Source: Microvirga makkahensis
GTDB taxonomy: Bacteria > Pseudomonadota > Alphaproteobacteria > Rhizobiales > Beijerinckiaceae
Reading direction: 5' to 3'
Assembly (NCBI RefSeq): GCF_009830105.1
Contig: NZ_WURB01000008.1
Location: 124,001 to 188,000 of the forward strand
DNA length: 64,000 nucleotides
Part shown: positions 42,402 to 52,904 of the stretch, in pieces
Numbering within the stretch: position 1 is the first letter of the stretch
Layout of the letters: every line of letters begins with the position of its first letter
Position numbers and translations under genes: made by a program
Notes under the pieces: generated by a model
What the model saw: only the letters and a program-made list of their open reading frames with translations
Databases searched by the model: none
Told to the model about the DNA's origin: nothing

Positions 42402-43151
42402 ATGAAAAAGATTCTCCTCTCTTCGGTTGCCCTGCTCGGCCTGACCGCTGGCGCAATGGCTGCTGACCTTCCCTCCCGCTACGCTCCGGCTCCGGTCGTG
42501 GCCGCTGTTCCGGTCTTCACCTGGACCGGCTTCTACGTCGGTGCTCAGGCTGGCTACGCATGGGGCGAGGACGAGGCCCGCGTGCTCGTGGACGGCGTTG
42601 ACGTGACCCCGACCTTCGTCGTCGGTGGTACGGACTTCGACACGGACGGCTTCGTCGGCGGCGTGCACGCCGGCTACAATGTTCAGTTCGGCTCGTTCGT
42701 GGTCGGCCTCGAGGGCGACATCGAAGCCGCTGGGATCGATGGTGACCGGACCTTCAACGATGTGCTCGTCGCTGGCGACGCCTTCACGACCTCTACTGAC
42801 ATTAACTTCCAGGGCTCGCTGCGCGCTCGCGCTGGTGTCGCCTTCGACCGTGCGCTCGTCTACGCCACCGGCGGTCTGGCCTTCGCCAACTTCGAGAACA
42901 CCTACAGCTACAACAACGGCGCTGGCACGATTGTGACCGAAGACTTCGATGACACGCAGTGGGGTTGGACGATTGGCGCTGGCGTCGAGTACGCCTTCAC
43001 CAACAACCTGACGGCTCGCGTCGAGTACCGCTATACCCAGTTCGACAACTTCGACAACGAGTCGACCCTGGTCGCTGGTGGCGCGATCGAGCAGGAGCCC
43101 GAGTTCCACACGGTTCGCGTGGGCCTGAGCTACAAGTTCGGCACCTACTAA
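42402..43151 (+). CDS. Outer membrane beta-barrel protein, Omp25/Omp31-like
   Basis: 249 aa from ATG 42402 (MKKILLSSVALLG); an ATG four codons upstream (42390) is the alternative. Signal peptide with cleavage after AMA (about residue 20). Then APAPVVAAVPVFTWTGFYVGAQAGYAWG, the hallmark start of the Hyphomicrobiales Omp25/31 family, and alternating amphipathic strands ending VGLSYKFGTY with the C-terminal aromatic expected by the BAM machinery. Codon use is strongly biased (GTC, GCT, TTC) as in highly expressed genes. A strong terminator follows. Confidence 0.95.
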   Translation: MKKILLSSVALLGLTAGAMAADLPSRYAPAPVVAAVPVFTWTGFYVGAQAGYAWGEDEARVLVDGVDVTPTFVVGGTDFDTDGFVGGVHAGYNVQFGSFVVGLEGDIEAAGIDGDRTFNDVLVAGDAFTTSTDINFQGSLRARAGVAFDRALVYATGGLAFANFENTYSYNNGAGTIVTEDFDDTQWGWTIGAGVEYAFTNNLTARVEYRYTQFDNFDNESTLVAGGAIEQEPEFHTVRVGLSYKFGTY

Positions 43152-43174
43152 GATCCGTCGCAGCCGCGACAGAG

Positions 43175-43202
43175 AAGGCCCGGGGTTTCCCGGGCCTTTT
43201 TT
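43175..43202 (+). terminator. Rho-independent terminator of the Omp gene
   Basis: AAGGCCCGGG-GTTT-CCCGGGCC then TTTTTT, 24 bp past the stop. Confidence 0.95.
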
Positions 43203-43222
43203 CGTTCTATGCCCACAGAAAG

Positions 43223-43254
43223 GAAATGCCGTCCCGATGATGGGACGGCATTTC
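43223..43254 (-). terminator. Hairpin terminator of the DUF1236 gene
   Basis: GAAATGCCGTCCC-ATCAT-GGGACGGCATTTC, a perfect 13-bp stem 16 bp beyond the DUF1236 stop, followed on the minus strand by CTTTCTG. With the terminator above it insulates two convergent genes. Confidence 0.75.
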
Positions 43255-43269
43255 CGGGGCAGGTTTGAC

Positions 43270-43620
43270 TTACTCGACGATGGTCACGACCTTGCGGGTC
43301 TTGGGGTCCACCAGGACAACGTCGTCGTTGTAGACGAAATAGCTGTAGCCCTTCACGGTCGGGATGTCGGACACGATGGTGTCCGGAACCGTCTCCAGCT
43401 CGACCGTGTCCGGCACCGTCCAGCCCACCGTGACCTTTTCCTTCACGGTCACCGGCTCTGCCGTGCTCAAGCGCTCACGGATGATGGTACGCTTTTCCGG
43501 AGCAATCGTGATGGAGCCGGTGGTTTCCGTCGTCGTGGTGGTCACGCTGGTCTGGGCGCCGGCCGGAGCGACGGCGAGCAGGCCGATGGCGGCGGCTGCG
43601 GCGATCATGGTGCTCTTCAT
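43270..43620 (-). CDS. DUF1236 domain-containing exported protein
   Basis: 116 aa from ATG 43620 (MKSTMIAAAAAIG); the frame extends 18 codons upstream but the signal peptide starts here. Cleavage near APAGAQ (about residue 22). Thr-rich linker, then two DUF1236-like segments: KRTIIRERLSTAEPVTVKE and VGWTVPDTVELETVPDTI, ending SYFVYNDDVVLVDPKTRKVV. Periplasmic; function unknown. Shorter than many DUF1236 proteins. Confidence 0.9.
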   Translation of the reverse strand: MKSTMIAAAAAIGLLAVAPAGAQTSVTTTTTETTGSITIAPEKRTIIRERLSTAEPVTVKEKVTVGWTVPDTVELETVPDTIVSDIPTVKGYSYFVYNDDVVLVDPKTRKVVTIVE

Positions 43621-43803
43621 AGTCTCTACTCCTCTCTGCTTTCTTGCTCGAGCCGGGCTCGAGCTCGCGGTCAACTCTGATTGCCCGTCTCGGGCTGGGT
43701 AACTCGCAGGGAGAATAAACCGTTCCTGATTCGGCGTAGCTTTTTCCTAGAACCCGGTATCCAATTCCTAGAACACGGCCTCCGGCGATCTCGGCGCCGG
43801 AAC

Positions 43804-43833
43804 AAAAAAAGCCGGAGCCCCGAGGGCTCCGGC
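43804..43833 (-). terminator. Rho-independent terminator of glnA
   Basis: On the minus strand GCCGGAGCCC-TCGG-GGCTCCGGC runs directly into TTTTTTT. Confidence 0.93.
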
Positions 43834-43878
43834 AGGAAGGCCGCCATGAAATATGCAGCCGGGAGGAAAGGTGTCGGC

Positions 43879-45288
43879 TCAGACCGAGTAGTACATCTGG
43901 AACTCGACCGGATGCGGGGTCATTTCGAAGCGAGCGACCTCGGTCATCTTCAGCTCGATATAGCTGTCGATGAAGTCGTCGTTGAAGACGCCACCGGCCT
44001 TGAGGAACGCACGGTCCTTGTCGAGGCTGGCGAGGGCTTCACGCAGCGAGCCGCAGACCGTCGGGATCTTCTTGAGCTCCTTCGGGGGCAGGTCGTAGAG
44101 ATCCTTGTCCATGGCCTGGCCGGGATCGATCTTGTTCAGAATGCCGTCGAGACCAGCCATCATCAACGCCGCGAAAGCGAGATACGGGTTGGCGGTCGGA
44201 TCGGGGAAGCGAACCTCGACGCGCTTGGCCTTCGGCGAGGTCGTCCACGGAATACGGCACGATGCCGAGCGGTTGCGGGCCGAGTAGGCCAGCAGGACCG
44301 GAGCCTCGTAGCCCGGGACGAGACGCTTGTAGGAGTTCGTCGACGGGTTCGTAAAGGCGTTGAGAGCCTTGGCGTGCTTGATGATGCCGCCGATGTACCA
44401 CAGGCATTCCTGGCTGAGGTCGGCGTACTTGTTGCCCGCGAAGAGGGGTTTGCCGTCCTTCCAGAGGGACTGGTGCACGTGCATGCCCGAGCCGTTGTCG
44501 CCGTAAACCGGCTTCGGCATGAAGGTGGCCGTCTTGCCGTAGGACTGGGCGACGTTGTGGATGCAGTACTTGTAGATCTGCATCTCGTCGGCGGTACGGA
44601 CGAGGGTGTTGAACTTCGTGCCGAGCTCGTGCTGGGCGGAGGCCACCTCGTGATGGTGCTTCTCGACCGTCACGCCCATGGACTTCATGGCGGCGAGCAT
44701 TTCGCTGCGCATGTCCTGGGCCGAATCCAGCGGGGGAACCGGGAAGTAGCCGCCCTTGACCGGGATGCGATGGCCGAGGTTGCCGCCTTCGTAGGCCGTG
44801 TCGCCGTTGATCGGCAGTTCGGCAGCGTCGAGCTTGAAGCCGGTGTTGTAGGGATCGGCAGTGAACTTCACGTCGTCGAACACGAAGAACTCGGCCTCGG
44901 GGCCGACATAGACCGTGTCGGCGATGCCCGTGGACTTCAGGTAAGCCTCGGCTTTCTTGGCGATGCTGCGCGGATCGCGGCCATACGGCTCGCCGGTCGC
45001 CGGCTCCAGGATGTCGCAGTTGATCGAAATGGTCGACGCCGAGAAGAAGGGGTCCATCTGGGCCGTCGTCGGGTCGGGCATGAGGGTCATGTCGGACTCG
45101 TTGATCGCCTTCCAGCCGGCGATGGAGGAGCCATCGAACATGATGCCGTCGGCGAACAGGTCCTCATCGACCATCGACACGTCGAAGGTCACGTGCTGCC
45201 ACTTGCCGCGCGGATCGGTGAAACGGAAGTCGACGTATTTCACGTCGTTATCTTTGATCGCCTTGAGCACATCCTTGGCGGTCTGCAT
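43879..45288 (-). CDS. glnA: Type I glutamine synthetase
   Basis: 469 aa, the usual GSI-beta length. Makes glutamine from glutamate and ammonia with ATP. Features: [17 protein letters not shown], the metal-binding [56 protein letters not shown] split by the ATP-binding region, and the adenylylation Tyr at about 398 in [11 protein letters not shown], the site modified by GlnE. It follows glnB with a 68-bp gap on the same strand, the classical PII-GS operon. Confidence 0.98.
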   Translation of the reverse strand: MQTAKDVLKAIKDNDVKYVDFRFTDPRGKWQHVTFDVSMVDEDLFADGIMFDGSSIAGWKAINESDMTLMPDPTTAQMDPFFSASTISINCDILEPATGEPYGRDPRSIAKKAEAYLKSTGIADTVYVGPEAEFFVFDDVKFTADPYNTGFKLDAAELPINGDTAYEGGNLGHRIPVKGGYFPVPPLDSAQDMRSEMLAAMKSMGVTVEKHHHEVASAQHELGTKFNTLVRTADEMQIYKYCIHNVAQSYGKTATFMPKPVYGDNGSGMHVHQSLWKDGKPLFAGNKYADLSQECLWYIGGIIKHAKALNAFTNPSTNSYKRLVPGYEAPVLLAYSARNRSASCRIPWTTSPKAKRVEVRFPDPTANPYLAFAALMMAGLDGILNKIDPGQAMDKDLYDLPPKELKKIPTVCGSLREALASLDKDRAFLKAGGVFNDDFIDSYIELKMTEVARFEMTPHPVEFQMYYSV

Positions 45289-45356
45289 GGTGATAGGTCC
45301 TCTTCTGCCCTTGAAATTGTCCTCGGCTGACGCCTCGGCTTGAGACGGGGAGTTTT

Positions 45357-45728
<372 letters not shown>

Positions 45729-45874
45729 TTAGCACCAGCACGGGGTGCCTTCCATGGACTCAACGATTCAAATCGGGCGCAATTGCACTCCTGGGCGGCA
45801 GTTTCTGCGCAAAGTTTGTGCATGTGCAGATTTCGTCGGCAAAGCTAGGATTTGGGGCCATTGCGGGGGGGCAA

Positions 45875-47359
45875 ATGCCTCCTGAGCTCGTTCTTACGCC
45901 CCGGGAAATGCGGCAGGCGGACGCCTGGACCATCGAGTCGGGCCTTCCCGGTATCGAGCTGATGCGGCGCGCGGGGCATGCCGTGGCTCGTGCCGCAGCA
46001 GAAATGCTCACGAAAGAGGCGCGCGTGATCGTCGCTGCCGGACCTGGGCAGAACGGCGGCGACGGGTTCGTCGTGGCGACACGTCTCGCCGGAATGGGGC
46101 ATCGGGTCTCCCTCGGGCTCCTTGGAGAGGTCGGGCGACTTGCGGGGGATGCCGCGCTGGCCGCGAAGGATTGGAAGGGAGCCGTCGAGCCGGTCGAGAG
46201 CCTACCCTTTGCCGAGGCCGACCTTATCGTCGATGCTCTCTTCGGCACCGGCCTCGCGCGGGATCTCGGCGGAGCGGCCCGGGTCGCGGTCGAGCGTATG
46301 AATGCCTCCGGGATCCCCGTTCTCGCGGTCGATCTGCCGTCCGGTCTGGATGGCGAGACGGGGCGGGTGAGAGGGCTTGCCGTGAAAGCCCGGCGGACGG
46401 TGACCTTCGCCGCCCGCAAGCCATGCCATGTGCTGATGCCGGGCCGTGCCTTCTGCGGAGAGGTGGAGGTCGCCGATATCGGCATCCCCCGGGTGACCCT
46501 GGAGGCGACGGGCGGCAGGCTCTTCGCCAATGCTCCGCCCCTTTGGCTCGACAGGCTGCCCAAACCGGGGCTCGATTTCCACAAATACGACCGCGGTCAT
46601 ACCCTCGTGGTCTCGGGCGGCGCGACCCGGACGGGAGCTGCGCGGCTGGCCGCGCGGGCGGCGCTGCGGATCGGGTCGGGCCTCGTCACCGTGGCTTCTC
46701 CGCCCGAGGCGCTCGGCGTGAACGCAGCCCATCTCACAGCCATCATGCTGAGAGGCTGCGACGGGCCGGAGGGACTTCATCAGATTCTACAGGATGCGCG
46801 GCTGAACGCGCTGGTGCTCGGGCCTGCCCTCGGCGCTCATTCCGGCACCCGCGCGATGGTGGCCGTGGCCGCTCATGCCCGCCGCAGCCTCGTGCTCGAT
46901 GCGGATGCGCTGACTTCCTTCGAGGGACTGGCCACGGAGCTCCATCAGGTCTTCCGTCACGCTCCGGCGGTGCTGACACCCCATGACGGCGAGTTCAGGC
47001 GCTTGTTCAAAGGGCACCCGGATATCCTTGATCCGGAATCCAAAATCGAGCGAGCGCATCGCGCCGCCGCTTATACCGGTGCGGTGGTGGTGCTGAAGGG
47101 GCCCGACACGGTGATCGCGGCGCCGGACGGGCGCGCCGCAATCAACGAGAACGGCACGCCCTATCTGGGGACGGCCGGTTCGGGCGATACGCTCTGCGGC
47201 ATCGTGGCGGGCCTCATGGCCCAGGGGCTGCCCGCCTTCGAGGCTGCCTGCGCCGGCGTATGGATCCATGCGGAGGCGGGTGCGAGCTTCGGGCCGGGGT
47301 TGATCGCCGAGGATTTGGCCGAGCTGATACCGGGGGTTCTACGCACGCTCCTCAGGTAA
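45875..47359 (+). CDS. nnr: Bifunctional NAD(P)HX epimerase/dehydratase
   Basis: 494 aa from ATG 45875, preceded by a G-run; a GTG at 45818 would add 19 unlike residues. Repairs hydrated NADH/NADPH. The N-terminal YjeF_N epimerase (about 10-210) has IVAAGPGQNGGDGFVVATRL and LIVDALFGTGL. The C-terminal carbohydrate-kinase-like dehydratase (about 225-490) has VVSGGATRTGAARLAARAAL, LDADALTSF, LTPHDGEFRRLF and GTAGSGDTLCGIVAGLMAQG with the catalytic Asp. The 3' end overlaps the convergent oxidase gene by 8 bp. Confidence 0.96.
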   Translation: MPPELVLTPREMRQADAWTIESGLPGIELMRRAGHAVARAAAEMLTKEARVIVAAGPGQNGGDGFVVATRLAGMGHRVSLGLLGEVGRLAGDAALAAKDWKGAVEPVESLPFAEADLIVDALFGTGLARDLGGAARVAVERMNASGIPVLAVDLPSGLDGETGRVRGLAVKARRTVTFAARKPCHVLMPGRAFCGEVEVADIGIPRVTLEATGGRLFANAPPLWLDRLPKPGLDFHKYDRGHTLVVSGGATRTGAARLAARAALRIGSGLVTVASPPEALGVNAAHLTAIMLRGCDGPEGLHQILQDARLNALVLGPALGAHSGTRAMVAVAAHARRSLVLDADALTSFEGLATELHQVFRHAPAVLTPHDGEFRRLFKGHPDILDPESKIERAHRAAAYTGAVVVLKGPDTVIAAPDGRAAINENGTPYLGTAGSGDTLCGIVAGLMAQGLPAFEAACAGVWIHAEAGASFGPGLIAEDLAELIPGVLRTLLR

Positions 47360-48716
47360 CCTCTATCCAGGTCCATAGGCCCGCATCGAACCGCTCCATG
47401 ACGGTCGAGGCGAGAAGCCACTTGCCGGGATTGTCGGCCACGAAGGCGATGCGGACCGTCTTGTTCTCCGGCACCTGTACCGTATCGAGCCAATAGGGCT
47501 CCCAGCCGTCATCGAGGCCATGGAGCAGGCGGGAGGAATGTCCGTGCAGGTGCATGGGCTGCATGAACGCGGTCTCGTTCCTGAGAGCCAGGACGACGGG
47601 TGTGCCGCGCTTGATCCTGACGAGCGGCGGGTTCGACGGCTGGCCTGTGGCTCCGTTGATGGCCCATGGAACATCCGGCCTTGTTGGATCGCCCCTGATC
47701 GCCACGTCCTTGCGCATGGCGTCCTGGAGCCTGATCTGCGCGGGCAGTTTGGGATTGGGACGCAGCGGCGCCATCGGGGGCAATGGCCCGCTTCTGTCGC
47801 CGGTGGCGACGATTTCCATGAGAGGGAAGCCGCTGCCGATCAGGGCAATCACGGAGCCGGCGGGGCCGACCTCCGCCGGCAGGTCGACGAGCAGGTCGTA
47901 GCGGTTGCCGGGAGCGAAGGGCAGGGAGGCCTCCAGGGGCTCGAAGGTACTGGAGGGCTGCCCATCGACGGCTATCACAAAGGCTTTCAGCCCGTCGAAG
48001 CGCAGGCGCATGCCGCGAGCGTTGCAGGCATTGGCAAAGCGCAGGCGGATCCGCCCGCGAGGCGGTGCCTCGATCCGCAGCGGGGTGGCCTTGCCGTTGA
48101 CCGTCAGGAAGCTGCCGAGGCGGCCCGCAGGGGCGGGGTCGCCGAGGGCGAGGCTGCCGTCCTCCGCGAGTGCCCAGTCGTCCACGATCAGAGCGATATC
48201 CCGGTCCACCTGGGGAGGTTGGGCTTCCTCAACGATCAGAAGGCTCGTGAGGCCGCGTTCCGCAGGCTCAGCACTGCCACCCAGCAGACAGGGGCGGATC
48301 AGGAACGTACCGGGATCGGGCGGGGTGAAAGCGTAATCGAAGCTCTCGCCGGGGGCGATGGGGGGCTGAGTGAGCCCCCCGACCCCAGCCATCTCGTTTG
48401 GCCCTCGGATGCCATGGAAATGCAGGGACAGGGGCAGGGCAGTTTCATTCTTGAGGGACAGCCGCATGCCTGCCCCATGCTTCAGCCTGAAGACCGGCGC
48501 CAATTCACCGTTAAAGGTCCAGACATCGGCCTCCCTGGCCGCATCGGGGCGCAGCCGCATGGAGCGAGGCTTGGCGGCGAGGCTCCATCGAGCCTCACCG
48601 GCCTGGAGCACCCGGGACACGGACGAGGTGGGGGACAGACCCTGCGCCCCTGTCCGCCCGGTCAGGCCGATCAGGGAGGTGGCAAGGCCTGCGGCGGCGG
48701 CGCGGCGGGTGATCAT
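47352..48716 (-). CDS. Multicopper-oxidase-fold protein with degenerate copper sites
   Basis: 454 aa from ATG 48716, chosen because it gives a short n-region with a twin-arginine (MITRRAAAAGLATSLIG) signal; a TTG at 48773 is the alternative. Three cupredoxin domains. Two of four copper motifs remain: LHFHG (His99, His101) and QPMHLHGHS. The second motif, normally HxH after GTFWY, reads GTFLIRPC. The fourth, normally HCHxxxH near the C-terminus, reads KWLLASTVMERFDAG with no His or Cys. The type 1 copper cannot form and the trinuclear centre is incomplete. FtsP/SufI of E. coli is a precedent for a copper-free member of this fold. Function unknown; likely periplasmic. Confidence 0.85.
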   Translation of the reverse strand: MITRRAAAAGLATSLIGLTGRTGAQGLSPTSSVSRVLQAGEARWSLAAKPRSMRLRPDAAREADVWTFNGELAPVFRLKHGAGMRLSLKNETALPLSLHFHGIRGPNEMAGVGGLTQPPIAPGESFDYAFTPPDPGTFLIRPCLLGGSAEPAERGLTSLLIVEEAQPPQVDRDIALIVDDWALAEDGSLALGDPAPAGRLGSFLTVNGKATPLRIEAPPRGRIRLRFANACNARGMRLRFDGLKAFVIAVDGQPSSTFEPLEASLPFAPGNRYDLLVDLPAEVGPAGSVIALIGSGFPLMEIVATGDRSGPLPPMAPLRPNPKLPAQIRLQDAMRKDVAIRGDPTRPDVPWAINGATGQPSNPPLVRIKRGTPVVLALRNETAFMQPMHLHGHSSRLLHGLDDGWEPYWLDTVQVPENKTVRIAFVADNPGKWLLASTVMERFDAGLWTWIEVT

Positions 48717-48880
48717 CGGAGAGGGCTCGCGAGCGGATACGATCTGGCTACCTTCTTGAACGGAAAAGGCCAAGTTCGGTTGCCTTGCGCTTGCACACGA
48801 ACTTTTTTAATGCACGGCGCGCCAAGCATGCTATAGAGCCGCGTCCCGGAAGAGGGGCGCGTGTATCGTGCTACTCCCGT

Positions 48881-48965
48881 GCGGGCGTGGCGGAACTGGT
48901 AGACGCACTGGATTTAGGTTCCAGCGACGCAAGTCGTGGGGGTTCGACTCCCTCCGCCCGCACCA
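48881..48965 (+). tRNA. tRNA-Leu (UAG)
   Basis: 85 nt including encoded CCA. Acceptor stem GCGGGCG/CGCCCGC, long variable arm as in class II tRNAs, T-arm GGTTCGACTCC, anticodon stem CTGGA/TCCAG around loop TTTAGGT, giving anticodon TAG. Confidence 0.97.
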
Positions 48966-49073
48966 ATCGTCAGGATTGGGTCCGGAGGCTCCTGGCGCCT
49001 GGTTGACGGCCGTTATGCCGCATCGGCCGGAGCCTAACATCAATTTTTCGAGTGAACGAAGGCGAACAGAACA

Positions 49074-50471
49074 ATGCAGGTGACGGAAACACTGTCCCAA
49101 GGCTTGAAGCGAGAGTTCAAGGTCGTGCTCCCGGCCACCGAGTTGGAGCAACGCCTGTACAGCGAGCTGGACAACATCAAGGATCGGGTGCGGATCAACG
49201 GCTTCCGCCCGGGCAAGGTGCCGGTCGCCCACCTGCGCAAGGTCTATGGCCGCTCCGTGATGTCCGACGTTCTTCAGAACGCCGTCAACGAAGCCAACCG
49301 CAAGATCGTCGAGGACAACGGTCTGAAGCTCGCCCACGAGCCCCAGATCCAGTTCCCTGAGGACAAGGACACCATCGAGCAGGCCATGGACGCCAAGGGG
49401 GACCTGGCCTTCACGGTCGCTCTCGAGGTCCTCCCGGAATTCGAGCTGGCCGACCTGTCCGACGTGAGCGTGACGAAGCCGGTGGTCGAGGTTTCCGATG
49501 CGGAAATCAACGAGTCGCTCGAGCGCATGGCCAAGCAGAACCGCTCCTTCGAGAAGAAGGACGGCGCAGCGGCCGACGGCGACCGCGTGGTCGTGGACTT
49601 CGTGGGGCGCATCGACGGCGCCGAGTTCGAGGGCGGCAATGGCCAGGACATCCGCGTGGAACTCGGCTCCAACACGTTCATTCCGGGCTTCGAGGAGCAG
49701 CTGATCGGCCTGAAGGCCGGTGACACCAAGCTCGTGAAGGTCAAGTTCCCGGAGAACTACCTGGCGGCTCATCTGGCCGGCAAGGAGGCTGAATTCGACG
49801 TGTCCGTTAAAGAGGTCGAGGCTCCCGGCGAGCTGAAGATCGACGACGAGATGGCCAAGGGCTTCGGCATGGAGACCCTGGACAAGCTCAAGGACGCGAT
49901 CCGCGACGCCATCAAGCGCGATTTCGACACCCAGTCCCGGCGCAAGGTGAAGAAGGAGCTCCTGGACGCTCTCGACGCCAAGTACAGCTTCGAGCTGCCC
50001 CCGACCTTGGTCGAGCAGGAATTCGCCGCCGTATGGTCGCAGGTCGAGGCCGACATGAAGTCCAACGGCCGCACCTTCGCCGACGAGGACACCACGGAAG
50101 AGCAGGCGAAGGCGGAGTACCGCAAGATCGCGGAGCGCCGCGTGCGTCTCGGGTTGGTCCTTGCGCAGATCGGCGAGAAGTCCGATATCAAGATCTCCGA
50201 CGACGAGGTGACCCAGGCCCTCATCGAGCGGGTCCGCCAGTATCCCGGCCAGGAGCGGCAGGTTTGGGAGTTCTACCAGAAGAACCCACAGGCCCTAGCT
50301 GAAATCCGGGCTCCTCTGTTCGAGGAGAAGGTTGTCGACCAGATCCTCTCCCAGGTGAAGGTGACTGAAGAGAATGTTTCCAAGGAAGCTCTCTTCAGCG
50401 ACGATGACGCCGAAGGGACTGATTCCGAGCCGAAGGGTAAGGGCGGTCAAACAGCCAGCAAGGGCGAGTAA
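49074..50471 (+). CDS. tig: Trigger factor
   Basis: 465 aa. Ribosome-bound chaperone and peptidyl-prolyl isomerase. The N-terminal ribosome-binding domain contains [17 protein letters not shown] (the GFRxGKxP signature). The FKBP-type domain (about 160-240) has [22 protein letters not shown] and [16 protein letters not shown] split. The C-terminal helical arm domain is followed by an acidic/Gly tail. Opens the classic tig-clpP-clpX-lon-hupB proteostasis block. Confidence 0.98.
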   Translation: MQVTETLSQGLKREFKVVLPATELEQRLYSELDNIKDRVRINGFRPGKVPVAHLRKVYGRSVMSDVLQNAVNEANRKIVEDNGLKLAHEPQIQFPEDKDTIEQAMDAKGDLAFTVALEVLPEFELADLSDVSVTKPVVEVSDAEINESLERMAKQNRSFEKKDGAAADGDRVVVDFVGRIDGAEFEGGNGQDIRVELGSNTFIPGFEEQLIGLKAGDTKLVKVKFPENYLAAHLAGKEAEFDVSVKEVEAPGELKIDDEMAKGFGMETLDKLKDAIRDAIKRDFDTQSRRKVKKELLDALDAKYSFELPPTLVEQEFAAVWSQVEADMKSNGRTFADEDTTEEQAKAEYRKIAERRVRLGLVLAQIGEKSDIKISDDEVTQALIERVRQYPGQERQVWEFYQKNPQALAEIRAPLFEEKVVDQILSQVKVTEENVSKEALFSDDDAEGTDSEPKGKGGQTASKGE

Positions 50472-50551
50472 CGCTTCATCTCGAGCGTCTCGCAGCTTGC
50501 ATCAATCAGACGGCCGCGCATTCCGCGCGGCCGCTTTGGAGCAGTGAGACA

Positions 50552-51184
50552 ATGAGAGATCCGGTAGCGCTCTACAACAACACGCTCGTTCCCATGGTGG
50601 TCGAGCAGTCGAACCGCGGCGAGCGCGCCTTCGACATCTATTCGCGCCTCCTGCGCGAGCGGATTATTTTCCTTACGGGTCCGGTCGAAGACTATTCGGC
50701 GTCGCTCATCGTGGCGCAGCTGCTGTTCCTCGAGGCCGAGAACCCGAAGAAGGAAATTTCCTTCTACATCAACTCGCCCGGCGGCGTCGTGACGTCCGGC
50801 CTGTCCATCTATGATACCATGCAGTTCATCCGCTGCCCGGTTTCGACCCTGTGCGTCGGCCAGGCCGCCTCGATGGGCTCGCTCCTGCTGACCGCAGGCG
50901 AGAAGGGCATGCGCTTTGCGCTTCCCAACGCCCGAATCATGGTTCACCAGCCCTCCGGCGGCTACCAGGGCCAGGTCACGGACATCATGATCCACGCCCG
51001 CGAGAGCGAGGCTCTCAAGCGTCGGCTCAACGAGATCTACGTGGGCCACACGGGCCGGAACTATGAGGAAATCGAGCGGGCGCTCGAGCGCGACAACTTC
51101 ATGACGGCTGAGGCCGCCCGGGAGTTCGGCTTGATTGATCAGGTGATCGAGAAGCGCCCCGAGCCGGCGGCAACACCGACTTAA
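50552..51184 (+). CDS. clpP: ATP-dependent Clp protease proteolytic subunit
   Basis: 210 aa. Serine peptidase that forms the double heptameric chamber used with ClpX and ClpA. Catalytic Ser107 in [11 protein letters not shown], His132 in [11 protein letters not shown], and Asp in the conserved C-terminal part. [18 protein letters not shown] is the family signature. Followed by a strong hairpin, so clpX has its own promoter. Confidence 0.98.
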   Translation: MRDPVALYNNTLVPMVVEQSNRGERAFDIYSRLLRERIIFLTGPVEDYSASLIVAQLLFLEAENPKKEISFYINSPGGVVTSGLSIYDTMQFIRCPVSTLCVGQAASMGSLLLTAGEKGMRFALPNARIMVHQPSGGYQGQVTDIMIHARESEALKRRLNEIYVGHTGRNYEEIERALERDNFMTAEAAREFGLIDQVIEKRPEPAATPT

Positions 51185-51192
51185 TCCTTAAA

Positions 51193-51227
51193 ACCTGGGG
51201 AAAAATTCTCCCCAGGTGCGTCTTTTT
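51193..51227 (+). terminator. Hairpin terminator after clpP
   Basis: ACCTGGGGA-AAAAT-TCTCCCCAGGT followed by GCGTCTTTTT. The T-run starts four bases after the stem, so the terminator may be leaky. Confidence 0.75.
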
Positions 51228-51408
51228 AACTTGTAATCCCGTTTCTGTTGATCACGCGCCCTGCCCGTGATTGCATGTGGATTCGGGAGGCGAGGCAATT
51301 TGACGTGAAAATTCTCGGCGTCGGAACCTTTCATTAGCTCCGGCGCTCATAACTTAAAGGGTGCGGGGCCGGCACAGGGCCGTCCCTGCACGGATTGGAG
51401 ATGTGATA

Positions 51409-52677
51409 ATGACCAAGGCTGGCGGCAACGACTCCAAGAGCACGCTGTACTGCTCCTTCTGCGGCAAGAGCCAGCACGAGGTTCGCAAGCTGATCGCTGG
51501 CCCGACGGTTTTCATCTGCGATGAATGCGTCGAGCTCTGCATGGACATCATCCGCGAGGAGTCGAAATCGTCCCTCGTGAAGTCCCGGGATGGCGTGCCC
51601 ACCCCGAAGGAAATCAGCCGCGTTCTGGATGACTACGTGATCGGCCAGGAGCACGCCAAGAAGGTGCTCTCGGTGGCGGTCCACAACCATTACAAGCGCC
51701 TGGCCCACGCGACGAAGCACAACGACGTGGAGCTGGCGAAGTCCAACATCCTGCTGATCGGTCCGACCGGTTCGGGCAAGACGCTGCTTGCGCAGACGCT
51801 CGCTCGCATCCTGGATGTGCCCTTCACCATGGCCGACGCCACGACCCTGACGGAAGCCGGCTATGTGGGTGAGGACGTCGAGAACATCATCCTCAAGCTG
51901 CTCCAGGCCTCCGATTACAATGTCGAGCGGGCGCAGCGCGGCATCGTCTATATCGACGAGATCGACAAGATCTCCCGCAAGTCCGACAATCCGTCGATCA
52001 CCCGCGACGTGTCGGGCGAGGGCGTGCAGCAGGCCCTGCTGAAGATCATGGAGGGCACCGTCGCCTCGGTGCCTCCGCAGGGCGGACGCAAGCATCCGCA
52101 GCAGGAGTTCCTGCAGGTAGACACGACAAACATCCTGTTCATCTGCGGCGGCGCCTTTGCGGGTCTCGAGCGGATCATCGCCGGTCGCGGCAAGGGCACG
52201 TCCATCGGCTTCGGCGCCTCGGTGAGCGCGCCGGACGATCGCCGGACGGGCGAGATCTTCCGGGAGGTGGAGCCGGAGGACCTGCTGAAATTCGGCCTCA
52301 TCCCCGAGTTCGTCGGCCGTCTGCCGGTGCTGGCGACCCTCGAGGACCTCGATGAAGAGGCCCTGAAGAAGATCCTCCAGGAGCCGAAGAACGCGCTGGT
52401 GAAGCAGTATCAGCGGCTTTTCGAGATGGAGAACGTGCAGCTGACCTTCCAGGACGAGGCTCTGAGCCTCATCGCCCGCAAGGCGATCGAGCGGAAGACC
52501 GGCGCCCGCGGTCTGCGCTCCATCATGGAAGGCATTCTGCTCGAGACCATGTACGATCTGCCCGGCCTCGACTCGGTCGAGCAGGTGGTCATCGGCCCCG
52601 AAGTGGTGGAAGGCAAGGCCAAGCCGCTCTTCATCCACGGCGACCGCAGTGAGCAGACGGCCAGCGCCAGCGCCTGA
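51409..52677 (+). CDS. clpX: ATP-dependent Clp protease ATP-binding subunit ClpX
   Basis: 422 aa from ATG 51409 ([12 protein letters not shown]). Unfoldase for ClpP. The N-terminal zinc-binding domain has four Cys in [11 protein letters not shown] and [10 protein letters not shown]. Walker [12 protein letters not shown], Walker [11 protein letters not shown], sensor and pore loops (GYVGEDVEN), and [10 protein letters not shown] including the IGF-loop region ahead of ClpP docking. Full family length. Confidence 0.98.
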   Translation: MTKAGGNDSKSTLYCSFCGKSQHEVRKLIAGPTVFICDECVELCMDIIREESKSSLVKSRDGVPTPKEISRVLDDYVIGQEHAKKVLSVAVHNHYKRLAHATKHNDVELAKSNILLIGPTGSGKTLLAQTLARILDVPFTMADATTLTEAGYVGEDVENIILKLLQASDYNVERAQRGIVYIDEIDKISRKSDNPSITRDVSGEGVQQALLKIMEGTVASVPPQGGRKHPQQEFLQVDTTNILFICGGAFAGLERIIAGRGKGTSIGFGASVSAPDDRRTGEIFREVEPEDLLKFGLIPEFVGRLPVLATLEDLDEEALKKILQEPKNALVKQYQRLFEMENVQLTFQDEALSLIARKAIERKTGARGLRSIMEGILLETMYDLPGLDSVEQVVIGPEVVEGKAKPLFIHGDRSEQTASASA

Positions 52678-52722
52678 GGCCGCTCGAGGGGGATTATGAT
52701 CGGAGGCGTTGCGGGCACGGTT

Positions 52723-52751
52723 CTTGAAACAATGCACCCGCAACGCCACAT
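52723..52751 (+). promoter_or_regulatory. Candidate heat-shock (sigma-32) promoter of lon
   Basis: CTTGAAA at 52723-52729, 16 bp, then CCACAT at 52746-52751, about 155 bp ahead of lon. It resembles the sigma-32 consensus CTTGAA-N13-17-CCCCAT with one or two mismatches in the -10. lon is a classical sigma-32 target; the assignment here is by motif only. Confidence 0.45.
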
Positions 52752-52904
52752 ACTTTCTTGCGAGGTGGCCGTCCGCTCATCCCCCGAGGGACGGCGCCGC
52801 GTACCGAATGCAGCCCATAAGAAAAGCCTGAGCATTCCGGTATCCCGTCCGAGAACCAGCTTATACAAGGGGCTCTCCGGACGCAGACATAAGGATGTTG
52901 TCTC

